Assembly: GCF_001426505.1 (NCBI RefSeq)
Contig: NZ_LMEV01000014.1
Location: 220,965 to 284,964 of the forward strand
Origin: Variovorax sp. Root473
Lineage (GTDB): Bacteria; Pseudomonadota; Gammaproteobacteria; Burkholderiales; Burkholderiaceae_C
DNA: 64,000 bases
Direction of reading: 5' to 3'
Positions 44,116 through 53,302 of this stretch are shown here, piece by piece; the stretch's first letter is position 1; each line of letters starts with the position of its first letter. The position numbers were made by a program, and so were the translations under genes. Below the pieces are notes generated by a model that was not told the origin of the DNA, ran no database searches, and saw only the letters and a program-made list of their open reading frames with translations.

Positions 44116-44862
44116 TCAATAGGTGGAGCGGCCACCGGACAGGTCGAAGACCGCACCCGTGGAGAACGAACAATCTTCGGTGCAAAGCCAGCCGACCAGT
44201 GCGGCCACTTCTTCGACCGTGCCGAAACGGCCCATGGGTATTTTCGACAGCATGAACGCAATGTGGTCGGGCGTCATCTGGTCGAAGATCGCCGTCTTCA
44301 CCGCAGCGGGCGTCACGCAGTTGACGCGGATGCCGGTGTCGGCCAGTTCCTTGCCGAGCGACTTGGTGAGTCCGATGACGGCCGCCTTGCTGGCGCTGTA
44401 GGCGCTGGCATTGGGATTGCCTTCCTTGCCGGCGACCGAGGCGATGTTGACGATGCGACCGTGGCCCTGCTTGCGCATCTGTACGACCACCTCGCGGCAG
44501 CACAGGAACACGCCGTTGACGTTGACCTCCATCACCTGGCGCCACTCGTCCACCGGGTAGTCCCAGAGCTTGACGTTGGGCCCGGTGATGCCCGCGCTGT
44601 TGACCAGCGCATCGATGCGCGGCGCGTGCGCGAGCGTGGCGGCCACGGCCTTGGCGACGGACGGCTGCTGCGTCACATCGACCTTCAATGCGAAGGCCCT
44701 GGCGCCGAGCGCGTCGGCCGCCCGCGCGGCCGCAGCCTCGTCGCGGTCCCACAAGGTGACGCTGCCGCCCGAGGCGACGAGCCGTTGCGCGATGCCGAAG
44801 CCCAGCCCCGTGGCACCGCCGGTGAGCACTGCATGGCGGCCTTCGAAATCGAGCCGGTTCAT
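44116..44862 (-). CDS. SDR family oxidoreductase
   Basis: Short-chain dehydrogenase of 248 residues. TGGATGLG near the N-terminus binds the coenzyme; VNSAG, IASVAG and YSASKAAV supply the rest of the SDR set. It resembles 3-oxoacyl reductase-like and sugar-dehydrogenase SDRs. It begins 4 bp inside the next gene's stop (ATGA) and ends 25 bp before the FAH hydrolase gene. It may act on the sugar or at another step than its neighbour; I cannot assign the substrate. Confidence 0.87.
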   Translation of the reverse strand: MNRLDFEGRHAVLTGGATGLGFGIAQRLVASGGSVTLWDRDEAAAARAADALGARAFALKVDVTQQPSVAKAVAATLAHAPRIDALVNSAGITGPNVKLWDYPVDEWRQVMEVNVNGVFLCCREVVVQMRKQGHGRIVNIASVAGKEGNPNASAYSASKAAVIGLTKSLGKELADTGIRVNCVTPAAVKTAIFDQMTPDHIAFMLSKIPMGRFGTVEEVAALVGWLCTEDCSFSTGAVFDLSGGRSTY

Positions 44863-45593
44863 ATCGTGATGCCGCCGTCGACCGTGAAGTACTGGCCGGT
44901 GGCGAAGATGGATTCGTCGCTGGCCAGGAAGACGACCACCGGCGCGATCTCCTCGGCCTGCGCGAGCCGGCCCATGGGTTGGCGCGCCACGAAGGCCTTG
45001 CGCGCGGCCTCGGGGTCGGCGTTGGCGTTGATGCGATCGCCCAGCGAGGGCGTGTCGACCGTGCCCGGGCACACGGCATTGCAGCGGATGCCGTGGGCCA
45101 CGTAGTCGGCCGCCACGCTCTTGGTGAGGCCGAGCACCGCCGCCTTGGTGGTGCCGTAGACAAAGCGGTTGGGCAGGCCCTTCATGCTCGAGCACACGCT
45201 GGCCATGTTGATGATGCTGCCGCGCCCGGCCGCGAGCATGCCGGGCAGCACGGCCTGGATGGTCCACATCTGGGCGCGCACGTTGAGGCGGAAGGCAAAG
45301 TCGAGGTCGTCGTCGCCGGCCTGCTCGATGGTGCCGTTGTGCACCACGCCCGCGCAGTTGAACAGCACGTCCAGCGTGGGCAGCTGCGCCACGACCGCGC
45401 CGATGGCGGCCTTGTCGAGCACGTCGAGCTTCAGGACCGTGACGTTCGCCACGCCGGCGTAGGCCGACAGCAACTGCTCGTTGACGTCGGTGGCCCACAC
45501 GCGGGCGCCCTCGGCCGCGAGCGCCAGCACGCTCGCGCGGCCAATGCCCTGGCCGGCGGCGGTGACGAGCACGGTCTTTCCCTTCAATCTCAT
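44859..45593 (-). CDS. SDR dehydrogenase, DHRS6/BDH2-like, probable 2-keto-3-deoxy acid 4-dehydrogenase
   Basis: SDR of 244 residues. LVTAAGQGIGRA (9-20), NCAG, NMASVCSSMKG and VYGTTKAAV closely follow human BDH2 (DHRS6) and its bacterial relatives such as the L-2-keto-3-deoxyfuconate 4-dehydrogenase of Xanthomonas. That enzyme oxidises C4 of the deoxy acid to a 2,4-diketo acid, the substrate of FAH-type hydrolases. CPGTVDTPSLGDRI is the family-typical substrate loop. First gene of its operon, 93 bp from a palindromic operator. Confidence 0.88.
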   Translation of the reverse strand: MRLKGKTVLVTAAGQGIGRASVLALAAEGARVWATDVNEQLLSAYAGVANVTVLKLDVLDKAAIGAVVAQLPTLDVLFNCAGVVHNGTIEQAGDDDLDFAFRLNVRAQMWTIQAVLPGMLAAGRGSIINMASVCSSMKGLPNRFVYGTTKAAVLGLTKSVAADYVAHGIRCNAVCPGTVDTPSLGDRINANADPEAARKAFVARQPMGRLAQAEEIAPVVVFLASDESIFATGQYFTVDGGITI

Positions 45594-45685
45594 GGTCGGT
45601 ATCTCCTGGGGTTTCTGCGAAAGCAGAGGTGTGCGGGGTGGATTCGGGTTAGGCCCGATGGGTGACAACTGTGAATCGCCGTATT

Positions 45686-45716
45686 CTGAATTGGCCTTAC
45701 CACTTGTCCAATTCAG
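45686..45716. promoter_or_regulatory. Operator between divergent sugar-acid operons, FadR/GntR-type
   Basis: CTGAATTGG (45686-45694) and CCAATTCAG (45708-45716) form a perfect 9-bp inverted repeat with 13-bp centre. Inside it TTGGCCTTACCA (45691-45702) fits the TTGG-N4-ACCA pattern of PdhR/LldR-type FadR-family sites. It lies 93 bp upstream of the SDR start and 50 bp upstream of the regulator GTG. Confidence 0.65.
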
Positions 45717-45765
45717 GACAACCCTTAAGCCGATCCACCGCCTCGCCCGCCACCTGTCTGCCCCC

Positions 45766-46473
45766 GTGCCGCTCCAGACCGTCGAACCCCAGCGCCTCTA
45801 TCGCCAGATTGCCGACCAGCTCCGCGGGCTGATCGCCAAGGGCGAGTTCGACGTGGGCGCGCGCCTGCCCGCCGAGCGCGACCTCGCCAAGCAACTCGGC
45901 GTGAGTCGGCCCTCGGTGCGCGAGGCGCTCATTGCGCTGGAGGTCGAGGGCTGGGTCGAGGTGCGCACCGGCTCGGGCGTGTACGTGCTCGACCGCTCGC
46001 ACCGCGCCAGCGCGCCGGTGGCGCCCACCGAGTGGGGGCCGCTGGAGCTGATCCGCGCGCGCCGCGTGATCGAGGGCGAAACCGCCGCCATCGCCGCGCT
46101 TTCGGGCAAGCGCAAGGACGTGGACGCGATGACGCGCGCCATCGCCACCATGCGCGAGATGGCCGATCGCAACGTCATGCCGCTGGACGGCGACCGCGCC
46201 TTTCACCTGGCCATCGTCAACGCCGGCGGCAACGTCGTGCTGGTCGAGACGGTGCAGGGCTTCTGGGATTCGCGCCGCGGGCCGATCTTCACGCGGCTGG
46301 GCGGCTATTTCGAGACCGTGACTTCGTGGCGCGCCGCCATCGCCGAGCACGAGGCGATCCGCGACGCCATCGCCGCGCGCGACGCCGAGGCCGCACGCAC
46401 CGCAATGCACACGCACATGGACAACTCGCACCACCGTTTCAGCGCGAGCTGGCGCCGCGCCAAGCCTTCCTGA
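45766..46473 (+). CDS. FadR-subfamily GntR transcriptional regulator
   Basis: Regulator of 235 residues. Winged HTH at the N-terminus (LYRQIADQLRGLI, ERDLAKQLGVSRPSVREALIALEVEG), then an all-helical FCD domain whose His and Asp residues (HLAIVNAGGN, HEAIRDAI, HTHMDNSHHRF) would bind a metal and an organic acid. I use GTG 45766 because upstream codons cover the palindromic operator. It heads the plus-strand operon and should control both divergent units. Confidence 0.88.
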   Translation: MPLQTVEPQRLYRQIADQLRGLIAKGEFDVGARLPAERDLAKQLGVSRPSVREALIALEVEGWVEVRTGSGVYVLDRSHRASAPVAPTEWGPLELIRARRVIEGETAAIAALSGKRKDVDAMTRAIATMREMADRNVMPLDGDRAFHLAIVNAGGNVVLVETVQGFWDSRRGPIFTRLGGYFETVTSWRAAIAEHEAIRDAIAARDAEAARTAMHTHMDNSHHRFSASWRRAKPS

Positions 46474-46519
46474 TTTTTCGCCAGCATTTCAGCCAACGAC
46501 TACAACGGAGACAAGCCAC

Positions 46520-47527
46520 ATGACCCGCAGCAAAAACAGCAAACGCACCGCCCTCAAGGCCCTGGCCGCCTGCGCCCTCGCAGCCGGCGCATTGGGCGTG
46601 ACGGGCATCGCCAGCGCGCAGACCAAGCTCAAGTGGGCCCACGTGTACGAGACCTCGGAGCCCTTCCACAAGTACTCGGTGTGGGCCGGCGACGAGATCA
46701 AGAAGCGCACCAACGGCCGCTACGAAGTGCAGGTGTTTCCGGCCTCCACGCTGGGCAAGGAAGCCGACATCAACCAGGGCCTGACGCTGGGCACGGTCGA
46801 CATCATTTTGTCGGGTGCGAGCTTCGCGGGCCGCACCTACACGCCGCTGGCGATCTCGTACTTCCCGTTCATCTTCCGCGACGCCGAGCACCAGCTCAAG
46901 TACGCCAAGAGCGACGTCTTCAAGGAGCTCGCCAAGGGCTACGACGACAAGAGCGGCAACCACATCACGGCGCTGAGCTACTACGGCGCACGCCACGTCA
47001 CCTCGAGCGCCGCGCGGCCCGTGGCCAAACCCGAGGACATGAAGGGCCTGAAGATCCGCGTGCCCGACGCGCCGGCCTACCTGGCGTTCCCGAAATCGCT
47101 GGGCGCCAACCCGACGCCGATCGCCTTTGCCGAGGTGTACCTGGCGCTGCAGAACAACACCGTCGATGCGCAGGAGAACCCGCTGCCGACCATCGAGGCC
47201 AAGAAGTTCTTCGAGGTGCAAAAGAACATTTCGCTCACAGGCCACATCGTCGATTCGCTGCTCACCATCACCTCGGGCCAGCTGTGGACCAAGCTCTCGG
47301 CGGAAGACAAGAAGATCTTCACCGAGGTGATGCAGGAAGCCGCAGAGAAAACCGGCCGCGAGATCATCGCGTCGGAAGCGCGCCTGGTGGAAGAGTTCAA
47401 GAAGAAGGGCAACAACGTGATCACCGTCGACAAGAACGCGTTCCGTGAAGCGGTGTTGAAGGCCACCAAGCCGACGGACCAAGGCTACCGCCAGCAGGAC
47501 TACGACCGCATCCTGGCCATCAAGTAA
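46520..47527 (+). CDS. TRAP transporter periplasmic substrate-binding protein (DctP type)
   Basis: Exported binding protein of 335 residues. Basic signal MTRSKNSKRTALKALAA ends near IASA-QT. KGLKIRV (Arg for the acid group), LGANPTPIAFAEVYLALQ and VDAQENPLPTI are the DctP core. It resembles binding proteins for sugar acids such as galacturonate or gluconate (by context, not proven). It begins 46 bp after the regulator and precedes the two permease genes. Confidence 0.91.
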   Translation: MTRSKNSKRTALKALAACALAAGALGVTGIASAQTKLKWAHVYETSEPFHKYSVWAGDEIKKRTNGRYEVQVFPASTLGKEADINQGLTLGTVDIILSGASFAGRTYTPLAISYFPFIFRDAEHQLKYAKSDVFKELAKGYDDKSGNHITALSYYGARHVTSSAARPVAKPEDMKGLKIRVPDAPAYLAFPKSLGANPTPIAFAEVYLALQNNTVDAQENPLPTIEAKKFFEVQKNISLTGHIVDSLLTITSGQLWTKLSAEDKKIFTEVMQEAAEKTGREIIASEARLVEEFKKKGNNVITVDKNAFREAVLKATKPTDQGYRQQDYDRILAIK

Positions 47528-47538
47528 GCGACGCGGCC

Positions 47539-48096
47539 ATGACCGAACAGAAGATCATCGACGACGAGGGCCACTTCCATGCGGAAGACGAAGTGGTCGA
47601 CCTGTCGGACACCATCGCCGAGGGCTGGATTTCACTGGCCGTCTTCTGGCTGCTGGGCCTGACAGTGTTCTACCAGTTCGTCACGCGCTACGTGATGAAC
47701 GACTCGGCCGCCTGGACGGAAGAAGTGGCGCGCTACCTGCTCATCGGCGTGGTCTTCATCGGCGCGGCGATGGGCGTGGCGAAGAACAACCAGATCCAGG
47801 TCGACTTCTTCTACCGCCACATGCCGCGCGCCATGGGCCGCGTGCTCTCGATGGCCGTGGACGTGCTGCGCACCGCCTTCTTCGTCGCGGCCGTCGTCAT
47901 GACAGTGCAGATGATGATGAAGATCGGCAACCAGACGCGCATGACGCTCGTCGACCTGCCGATGAATGTGGTGTACGCGCTGTGCGTGTTCGGCTTCGCC
48001 GCGATGGCGTGGCGTTCGCTGCAGGTGCTGCGCATCCACTGGCAGCGCGGCTACAGCGTGCTCGAACAACCCGAATCCACCCTGCGCGACCGCTGA
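47539..48096 (+). CDS. TRAP transporter small permease (DctQ type)
   Basis: Small membrane subunit of 185 residues with four spans; AAWTEEVARYLLIGVVFIGAAMG is the family block. An acidic N-terminal lead of about 30 residues precedes the first span. It follows the binding-protein gene by 11 bp. Confidence 0.9.
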   Translation: MTEQKIIDDEGHFHAEDEVVDLSDTIAEGWISLAVFWLLGLTVFYQFVTRYVMNDSAAWTEEVARYLLIGVVFIGAAMGVAKNNQIQVDFFYRHMPRAMGRVLSMAVDVLRTAFFVAAVVMTVQMMMKIGNQTRMTLVDLPMNVVYALCVFGFAAMAWRSLQVLRIHWQRGYSVLEQPESTLRDR

Positions 48097-48145
48097 CGCG
48101 GACCCACCGGCCCACAGACGCAGGCGCGGTCCTGCGACACAACCC

Positions 48146-49543
48146 ATGCTGAAAATCATCTTCCTGTTCTTCATGGCCGGCGGCATCCCCGTGGCCATTG
48201 CCATGGCCGGCGCCTCGCTGGTCTACATCCTCGTGAGCGACAGCACGCTGCCGCCGTTCGTGGTGATCCACCGCATGGTGAGCGGCATCGACAGCTTTCC
48301 GCTGCTGGCCGTGCCCTTTTTCATCCTGGCCGGCAACCTGATGAACAACGCCGGCATCACCACGCGCATCTACAACTTCGCGCTGGCGCTCGTGGGCTGG
48401 CTCAAGGGCGGCCTGGGCCACGTGAACGTGCTGGGCTCGGTGATCTTCGCGGGCATGAGCGGCACGGCCATTGCCGATGCGGCCGGCCTGGGCACCATCG
48501 AGATCAAGGCCATGAAGGAGCACGGCTACTCCACCGAGTTCGCGGTGGGCGTGACGGCCGCGTCGGCCACGCTGGGCCCCATCATTCCGCCGAGCCTGCC
48601 GTTCGTGATCTATGGAATGATGGCCAACGTGTCGGTGGGCGCGCTGTTTCTCGCGGGCCTGCTGCCGGGCGTGATGATGGCCGTGCTGATGATGCTCACG
48701 GTGGCCTACTACGCGCACAAGAACAAGTGGGGCGCCGACGTCAAGTTCTCGCGCACGCGCCTGTTCAAGGCGCTGATGGAGCTGGTCGTGGTGGTCGGCT
48801 GGCCGATGCTGCTGTGGCTGCTGGTGGCCAAGCTGGGTACGCCGCCGCAGCTCACGGTGTTCGCGGGACTGGCTTCGCTCTTCGTGCTCGACAAGATCTT
48901 CAGCTTCGAGGCACTGTTGCCCATCATGACGCCGGTGCTGCTCATCGGCGGCATGACCACGGGCCTGTTCACGCCCACCGAGGGCGCCATCGCGGCCTGC
49001 GTGTGGGCCATGATTCTCGGCTTTGCCTGGTACCGCACGCTGTCGTGGAAGATGTTCATCAAGGTCTGCCTGGACACCATCGAGACCACGAGCACGGTGC
49101 TGTTCATCGTGGCGGCCGCGTCGATCTTCGGCTGGATGCTCACGGCCACGGGCGTCACCACCGACATCGCGAGCTGGGTGCTGAGCTTCACCAAGGACGC
49201 GTGGGTGTTCCTGCTGCTGGCCAACCTGCTGATGCTGTTCGTGGGCTGCTTCCTGGAGCCGACGGCGGCCATCACCATCCTTGTGCCGATCCTGCTGCCC
49301 ATTGCGACGCAGCTCGGCGTGGACCCGATCCACTTCGGCCTCGTGATGGTGCTCAACCTCATGATCGGCCTGCTGCACCCGCCGATGGGCATGGTGCTGT
49401 TCGTGCTGGCGCGCGTGGCGGGCCTGAGCTTCGAGCGCACGACGATGGCCATCCTGCCCTGGCTGGTGCCTCTGCTGTTGAGCCTGGGCCTCATCACCTA
49501 CATGCCCGCGCTCGTTCTGTGGCTGCCCAAGATGTTCTATTGA
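48146..49543 (+). CDS. TRAP transporter large permease (DctM type)
   Basis: Large membrane subunit of 465 residues, slightly longer than common DctM proteins (about 425-430). GMSGTAIADAAGLGTIEIKAM and TPTEGAIAACVWA are conserved marks. It starts at ATG 48146, 49 bp after the small permease. Its stop is followed by ATG of the dehydratase after 2 bp, showing tight coupling of transport and catabolism. Confidence 0.91.
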   Translation: MLKIIFLFFMAGGIPVAIAMAGASLVYILVSDSTLPPFVVIHRMVSGIDSFPLLAVPFFILAGNLMNNAGITTRIYNFALALVGWLKGGLGHVNVLGSVIFAGMSGTAIADAAGLGTIEIKAMKEHGYSTEFAVGVTAASATLGPIIPPSLPFVIYGMMANVSVGALFLAGLLPGVMMAVLMMLTVAYYAHKNKWGADVKFSRTRLFKALMELVVVVGWPMLLWLLVAKLGTPPQLTVFAGLASLFVLDKIFSFEALLPIMTPVLLIGGMTTGLFTPTEGAIAACVWAMILGFAWYRTLSWKMFIKVCLDTIETTSTVLFIVAAASIFGWMLTATGVTTDIASWVLSFTKDAWVFLLLANLLMLFVGCFLEPTAAITILVPILLPIATQLGVDPIHFGLVMVLNLMIGLLHPPMGMVLFVLARVAGLSFERTTMAILPWLVPLLLSLGLITYMPALVLWLPKMFY

Positions 49544-49545
49544 CC

Positions 49546-51084
49546 ATGACGCCCTACATCCGACTCCATCCCGCCGACGACGTCGTCATCGCGCGCGCAC
49601 AACTTCTCGGCGGCACGCTGGTCGAGAACGTGGCCGTACGCGGCCTCATTCCGCCGGGCCACAAGGTCGCGATGCGCGCCATCGCGCAGGGCGAACCGGT
49701 GCGCCGCTACAACCAGATCATCGGCTTCGCGAGCAAGCCCATCGCCCCCGGCGAGCACGTGCACACGCAGAACCTGGACATGGGCCCTGACAAGGGCGCC
49801 GTCACAAAAGGTTTTGAGCGCGACTACGCCTTCGGCGTCGACGTGAAGCCCGCGCCCGCGAAGCGCGAGGCCACCTTCATGGGCATCAAGCGCGCCGACG
49901 GTCGCGTGGCCACGCGCAACTACATCGGCGTGCTGACCAGCGTGAACTGCTCGGCCACGGCCGCGCGCGCGATTGCCGACCACTTCTCGCGCAAGACCAA
50001 CCCGCAGGCACTCGCGGCGTTTCCGAACGTCGACGGCATCGTCGCGCTGACGCACGGCACGGGCTGCGGCATGGACACACAGGGCATGGGCATGCAAATT
50101 TTGGAGCGCACGCTCACGGGCTATGCCACGCACCCGAACTTCGCGGGCGTGCTGGTGGTCGGACTCGGCTGCGAGGCCAACCAGATCAACGCCTGGCTCG
50201 CGACCGGCCACCTGGCCGAAGGCGAGAACTTCCGCACCTTCAACATCCAGGACACGGGCGGCACGCGCAAGACGGTCGAGAAGGGCGTGGCGCTCATCAA
50301 CGAAATGCTGCCGCGCGCCAACGCGGTGAAGCGCGAGCCGTGCAGCGCGGCGCACATCACCATCGGTTTGCAGTGCGGCGGCTCCGACGGCTACTCGGGC
50401 ATCAGCGCCAATCCGGCGCTCGGCGCGGCGGTCGACCTGCTGGTGGCGCACGGCGGCACGGCCATCCTCAGCGAAACGCCCGAGGTGTACGGCGCCGAGC
50501 ACCTGCTCACGCGCCGCGCGGTGAAGCGCGAGGTGGGCCAGAAGCTCGTGGACCGCATCAAGTGGTGGGAGCACTACACCGAGATCAACGAAGGCGAGAT
50601 GAACAACAACCCATCGCCGGGCAACAAGGCGGGCGGGCTCACCACGATCCTCGAAAAGTCGCTGGGCGCGGTCGCCAAGGGCGGCACCAGCAACCTCGAA
50701 GCGGTGTACGAATACGCGGAGCCCGTGACTGCGCACGGTTTCGTCTACATGGACACGCCAGGCTACGACCCGGTCAGCGCCACGGGCCAGGTGGCCGGCG
50801 GCGCGAACCTCATCTGCTTCACGACCGGGCGCGGCTCGGCCTATGGCTGCGCGCCCTCGCCTTCGCTCAAGCTCGCGACCAACTCGGCGCTGTGGCAGCG
50901 GCAGGAAGAAGACATGGACATCAACTGCGGCGAGATCGTCGATGGCACGGCCTCGATCCAGGAGATGGGCCAGCGCATCTTCGAACTGGTGCTGGCCACG
51001 GCCTCGGGCGCCCACTCGAAGAGCGAGCAGCACGGCTACGGGCAGAACGAGTTCGTGCCGTGGCAAGTCGGCGCGGTGATGTGA
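49546..51084 (+). CDS. Altronate/galactarate dehydratase family protein (UxaA family)
   Basis: Sugar-acid dehydratase of 512 residues, of the iron-dependent UxaA/GarD family. An N-terminal SAF domain (about 10-85) is followed by the catalytic domain: SVNCSATAA, THGTGCGMD, GLGCEANQIN and LQCGGSDGYSGISANPALG. These enzymes turn an aldonate or aldarate into a 2-keto-3-deoxy acid. It begins 2 bp after the TRAP permease stop, so import and dehydration are linked. Substrate among altronate, galactarate or shorter or deoxy aldonates cannot be told. Confidence 0.9.
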   Translation: MTPYIRLHPADDVVIARAQLLGGTLVENVAVRGLIPPGHKVAMRAIAQGEPVRRYNQIIGFASKPIAPGEHVHTQNLDMGPDKGAVTKGFERDYAFGVDVKPAPAKREATFMGIKRADGRVATRNYIGVLTSVNCSATAARAIADHFSRKTNPQALAAFPNVDGIVALTHGTGCGMDTQGMGMQILERTLTGYATHPNFAGVLVVGLGCEANQINAWLATGHLAEGENFRTFNIQDTGGTRKTVEKGVALINEMLPRANAVKREPCSAAHITIGLQCGGSDGYSGISANPALGAAVDLLVAHGGTAILSETPEVYGAEHLLTRRAVKREVGQKLVDRIKWWEHYTEINEGEMNNNPSPGNKAGGLTTILEKSLGAVAKGGTSNLEAVYEYAEPVTAHGFVYMDTPGYDPVSATGQVAGGANLICFTTGRGSAYGCAPSPSLKLATNSALWQRQEEDMDINCGEIVDGTASIQEMGQRIFELVLATASGAHSKSEQHGYGQNEFVPWQVGAVM

Positions 51085-51155
51085 GGCCGGCGCAGCCGGT
51101 ACCCGCCCGTCCCTGCGGCCACGCCGTCACATTGAACGCAAGAGGAGTCTGATCC

Positions 51156-52214
51156 ATGTCCAGAACACTGCCGGCCGATGGCCTGCAAGCCAACGTCGCG
51201 CGCGTGCTTGAAGCCGCGGGCAGCGGCGCCGCCGAGGCGCAGCAGGTGGCCGCCAATCTCGTGCTGGCCAACCTGAGCGGCCACGACTCCCACGGCGTGG
51301 GCATGCTGCCACGCTACATCGATGCGGTGGCCGAGGGCGGCCTCGTGCCCAACGCGGCCGTGAAGGTCAACCTCGACATCGGCACGCTGATGGGCCTGGA
51401 CGGCCAGCACGGCTACGGGCAGATCGTCGGCGTGCAGGCGATGGAACTCGGCATTGCGCGGGCGAAGCAGCACGGCAGCTGCATCTTCACGCTCGCGAAC
51501 GCGCACCACCTCGGGCGCATCGGGCATTTCGCCGAGATGGCGACCGCCCAAGGGCTGGTCGCGATGCACTTCGTCAACGTGCTCTCGCGGCCCGTGGTGG
51601 CGCCCTGGGGCGGCGGCGACGGGCGCTTCGGCACCAACCCGTGCTGCATCGGCATTCCGCTCGCGGGCGCCGAGCCCTTCGTGCTCGACTACGCAACCAG
51701 CCGCGTGGCACAAGGCAAGATGCGCGTGGCCCACAACAAGGGCGAGCAGGTGCCCGACGGCTACCTCATCGACGAGAAAGGCGCGCCCACCAACGACCCG
51801 GGCGTGGTCGTCGTGCCGCAGGGCAACGGCCTCTTCGGTGCACTCATGACCTTCGGCGAGCACAAGGGCTACGGCATGGCGGTGGCCTGCGAGCTGCTGG
51901 GCGGCGCGCTCACGGGCGGCGGCACCTGGCACCGGCCCGCTGACACGGCACGCACCGTGCTCAACGGCATGCTGACGGTGCTGATCGACCCCGTGAAGCT
52001 CGGCACCCAGAAGGCCTTCGACGACGAGGCGCGCGAGTTCATCGGCTGGCTGCGGCAAAGTCCGCCGGGCCAGGGCTTCGAGGCCGTGCAGATTGCAGGC
52101 GAACCGGAGCGCCAGGCGCGCGCGGCACGCCGCCGCGACGGGGTGTGGGTCGATGACGCGACCTGGGGCGAGATCGTCGCCGCTGGCGCGAAGGTGGGCG
52201 TGGCCGTCGCCTAA
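51156..52214 (+). CDS. Malate/L-lactate dehydrogenase family (Ldh2) oxidoreductase
   Basis: NAD(P)-dependent dehydrogenase of 352 residues in the Ldh2/YlbC family, which reduces 2-oxo acids or oxidises 2-hydroxy acids (malate, ureidoglycolate, 2,3-diketogulonate types). SGHDSHGVG places the catalytic His at 46; NAHHLGRIGHF, FGTNPCCIGIP and FGEHKGYGMAVACELL follow. Last gene of the plus operon. A product of the FAH step (lactate, glycolate or glycerate type) could be its substrate (inference). Its stop overlaps that of the convergent EamA gene. Confidence 0.88.
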   Translation: MSRTLPADGLQANVARVLEAAGSGAAEAQQVAANLVLANLSGHDSHGVGMLPRYIDAVAEGGLVPNAAVKVNLDIGTLMGLDGQHGYGQIVGVQAMELGIARAKQHGSCIFTLANAHHLGRIGHFAEMATAQGLVAMHFVNVLSRPVVAPWGGGDGRFGTNPCCIGIPLAGAEPFVLDYATSRVAQGKMRVAHNKGEQVPDGYLIDEKGAPTNDPGVVVVPQGNGLFGALMTFGEHKGYGMAVACELLGGALTGGGTWHRPADTARTVLNGMLTVLIDPVKLGTQKAFDDEAREFIGWLRQSPPGQGFEAVQIAGEPERQARAARRRDGVWVDDATWGEIVAAGAKVGVAVA

Positions 52215-53095
52215 CGCCGCGCCGCTTGACGCGACTTCTGGCTCAGCACGAGCGCGATGCCGCCGAGGATCGCCACCGACGCAAGCGCCAGCCGCGGCGT
52301 GATCGCTTCCGACAGGAACAGCACGCCACCGAACGCCGCCAGCAGCGGCACCGACAGCTGCACCGTGGCCGCCCGCAACGCCGACAGGCGGCCCAGCGCC
52401 GCGTACCAGACGACGTAGCCGAGCCCCGAGGTCAGCGCCCCGGAGGCCACAGCCAGCGCGATGCCGTGCGCGTCGGCATGCGCACGCGTGGCGAACACCA
52501 GGCTCAGCGCAAAGGCCATCGGCACCGCGCGCAAAAAGTTGCGCGCGGTCGCAGCCAGCGGATCGGCCACGCCCCGGCCGCGCAGCGAATAGACGCCCCA
52601 TGCCACGCCCGCCACTGCCATCAGCACGGCGCCGAGCAGCGGCGGTGCGGCCACGCCAGGCGACACCAGGTAGACGAGTCCAGCTGCCGCCAGGACAAAG
52701 CCGAACCACGCGAGGGCGCCGAAGCGCTCGCCGCCGCCCAGGCCCGCGCCCAGCATCGTGAGCTGCACCGCGCCGAAGAGGATCAACGCGCCCGTGCCCG
52801 CGGACAGGCTCAGGTAAGCGAAGGAGAAGAACGCGACGTACACGAACAGCATCACAGCCGGGAGCCAACTGGTGCGCCCGAGGGCTGACGGCTGCGCGCG
52901 CAAGCGCACGACGAGCGCGAGCGTGACCGCGCCGGAGGCGAGCCGGATGCTGCCGAAGCTGGCGGGGTCGATGCCGCCGTGTTGCAGCGCGAGCCTGCAC
53001 AGCAGCGAGTTGGCCGCGAACGCGACCATGGCGATCGCGGTGAGCGCGACGGTGTGCAGAAGAAGGGTCGGGCGGGCGACGGCCGCGTCAGGCAT
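52211..53095 (-). CDS. DMT family (EamA) transporter
   Basis: Integral membrane protein of 294 residues with ten hydrophobic spans made of two EamA repeats. Typical blocks are the early ANSLLCRLAL and ASFGSIRLASGA, and in the second repeat ALTSGLGYVVWYAALGRLSA followed by LFLSEAITPRL. Such carriers export metabolites or amino acids; the cargo is unknown. Convergent with the Ldh2 gene, with overlapping stops, and alone on its strand. Confidence 0.87.
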   Translation of the reverse strand: MPDAAVARPTLLLHTVALTAIAMVAFAANSLLCRLALQHGGIDPASFGSIRLASGAVTLALVVRLRAQPSALGRTSWLPAVMLFVYVAFFSFAYLSLSAGTGALILFGAVQLTMLGAGLGGGERFGALAWFGFVLAAAGLVYLVSPGVAAPPLLGAVLMAVAGVAWGVYSLRGRGVADPLAATARNFLRAVPMAFALSLVFATRAHADAHGIALAVASGALTSGLGYVVWYAALGRLSALRAATVQLSVPLLAAFGGVLFLSEAITPRLALASVAILGGIALVLSQKSRQAARR

Positions 53096-53302
53096 CGCGA
53101 GCCCCGGAAGGCCAGGGGCCGCGGCTGCGTGGGCAGAAGGAAAGACAGACGTTCATCCGAACCTCCCCGTCAGAGGTCATGCGAAACGGGCTTGTCACCG
53201 CGGCACCGCGTGCGGCAAGGGAAGAAATCATCGTACGCGCCGCCAGAGGCTGCGTCGAGTACGGCATGGCGGCGGCAGACCGGCGGGGAGCCGGCCGTTC
53301 CA

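Noticed and set aside
53096..53302. Possible small gene between the EamA gene and slmA
   Set aside because: Frames are short, with no start signal or recognisable sequence.
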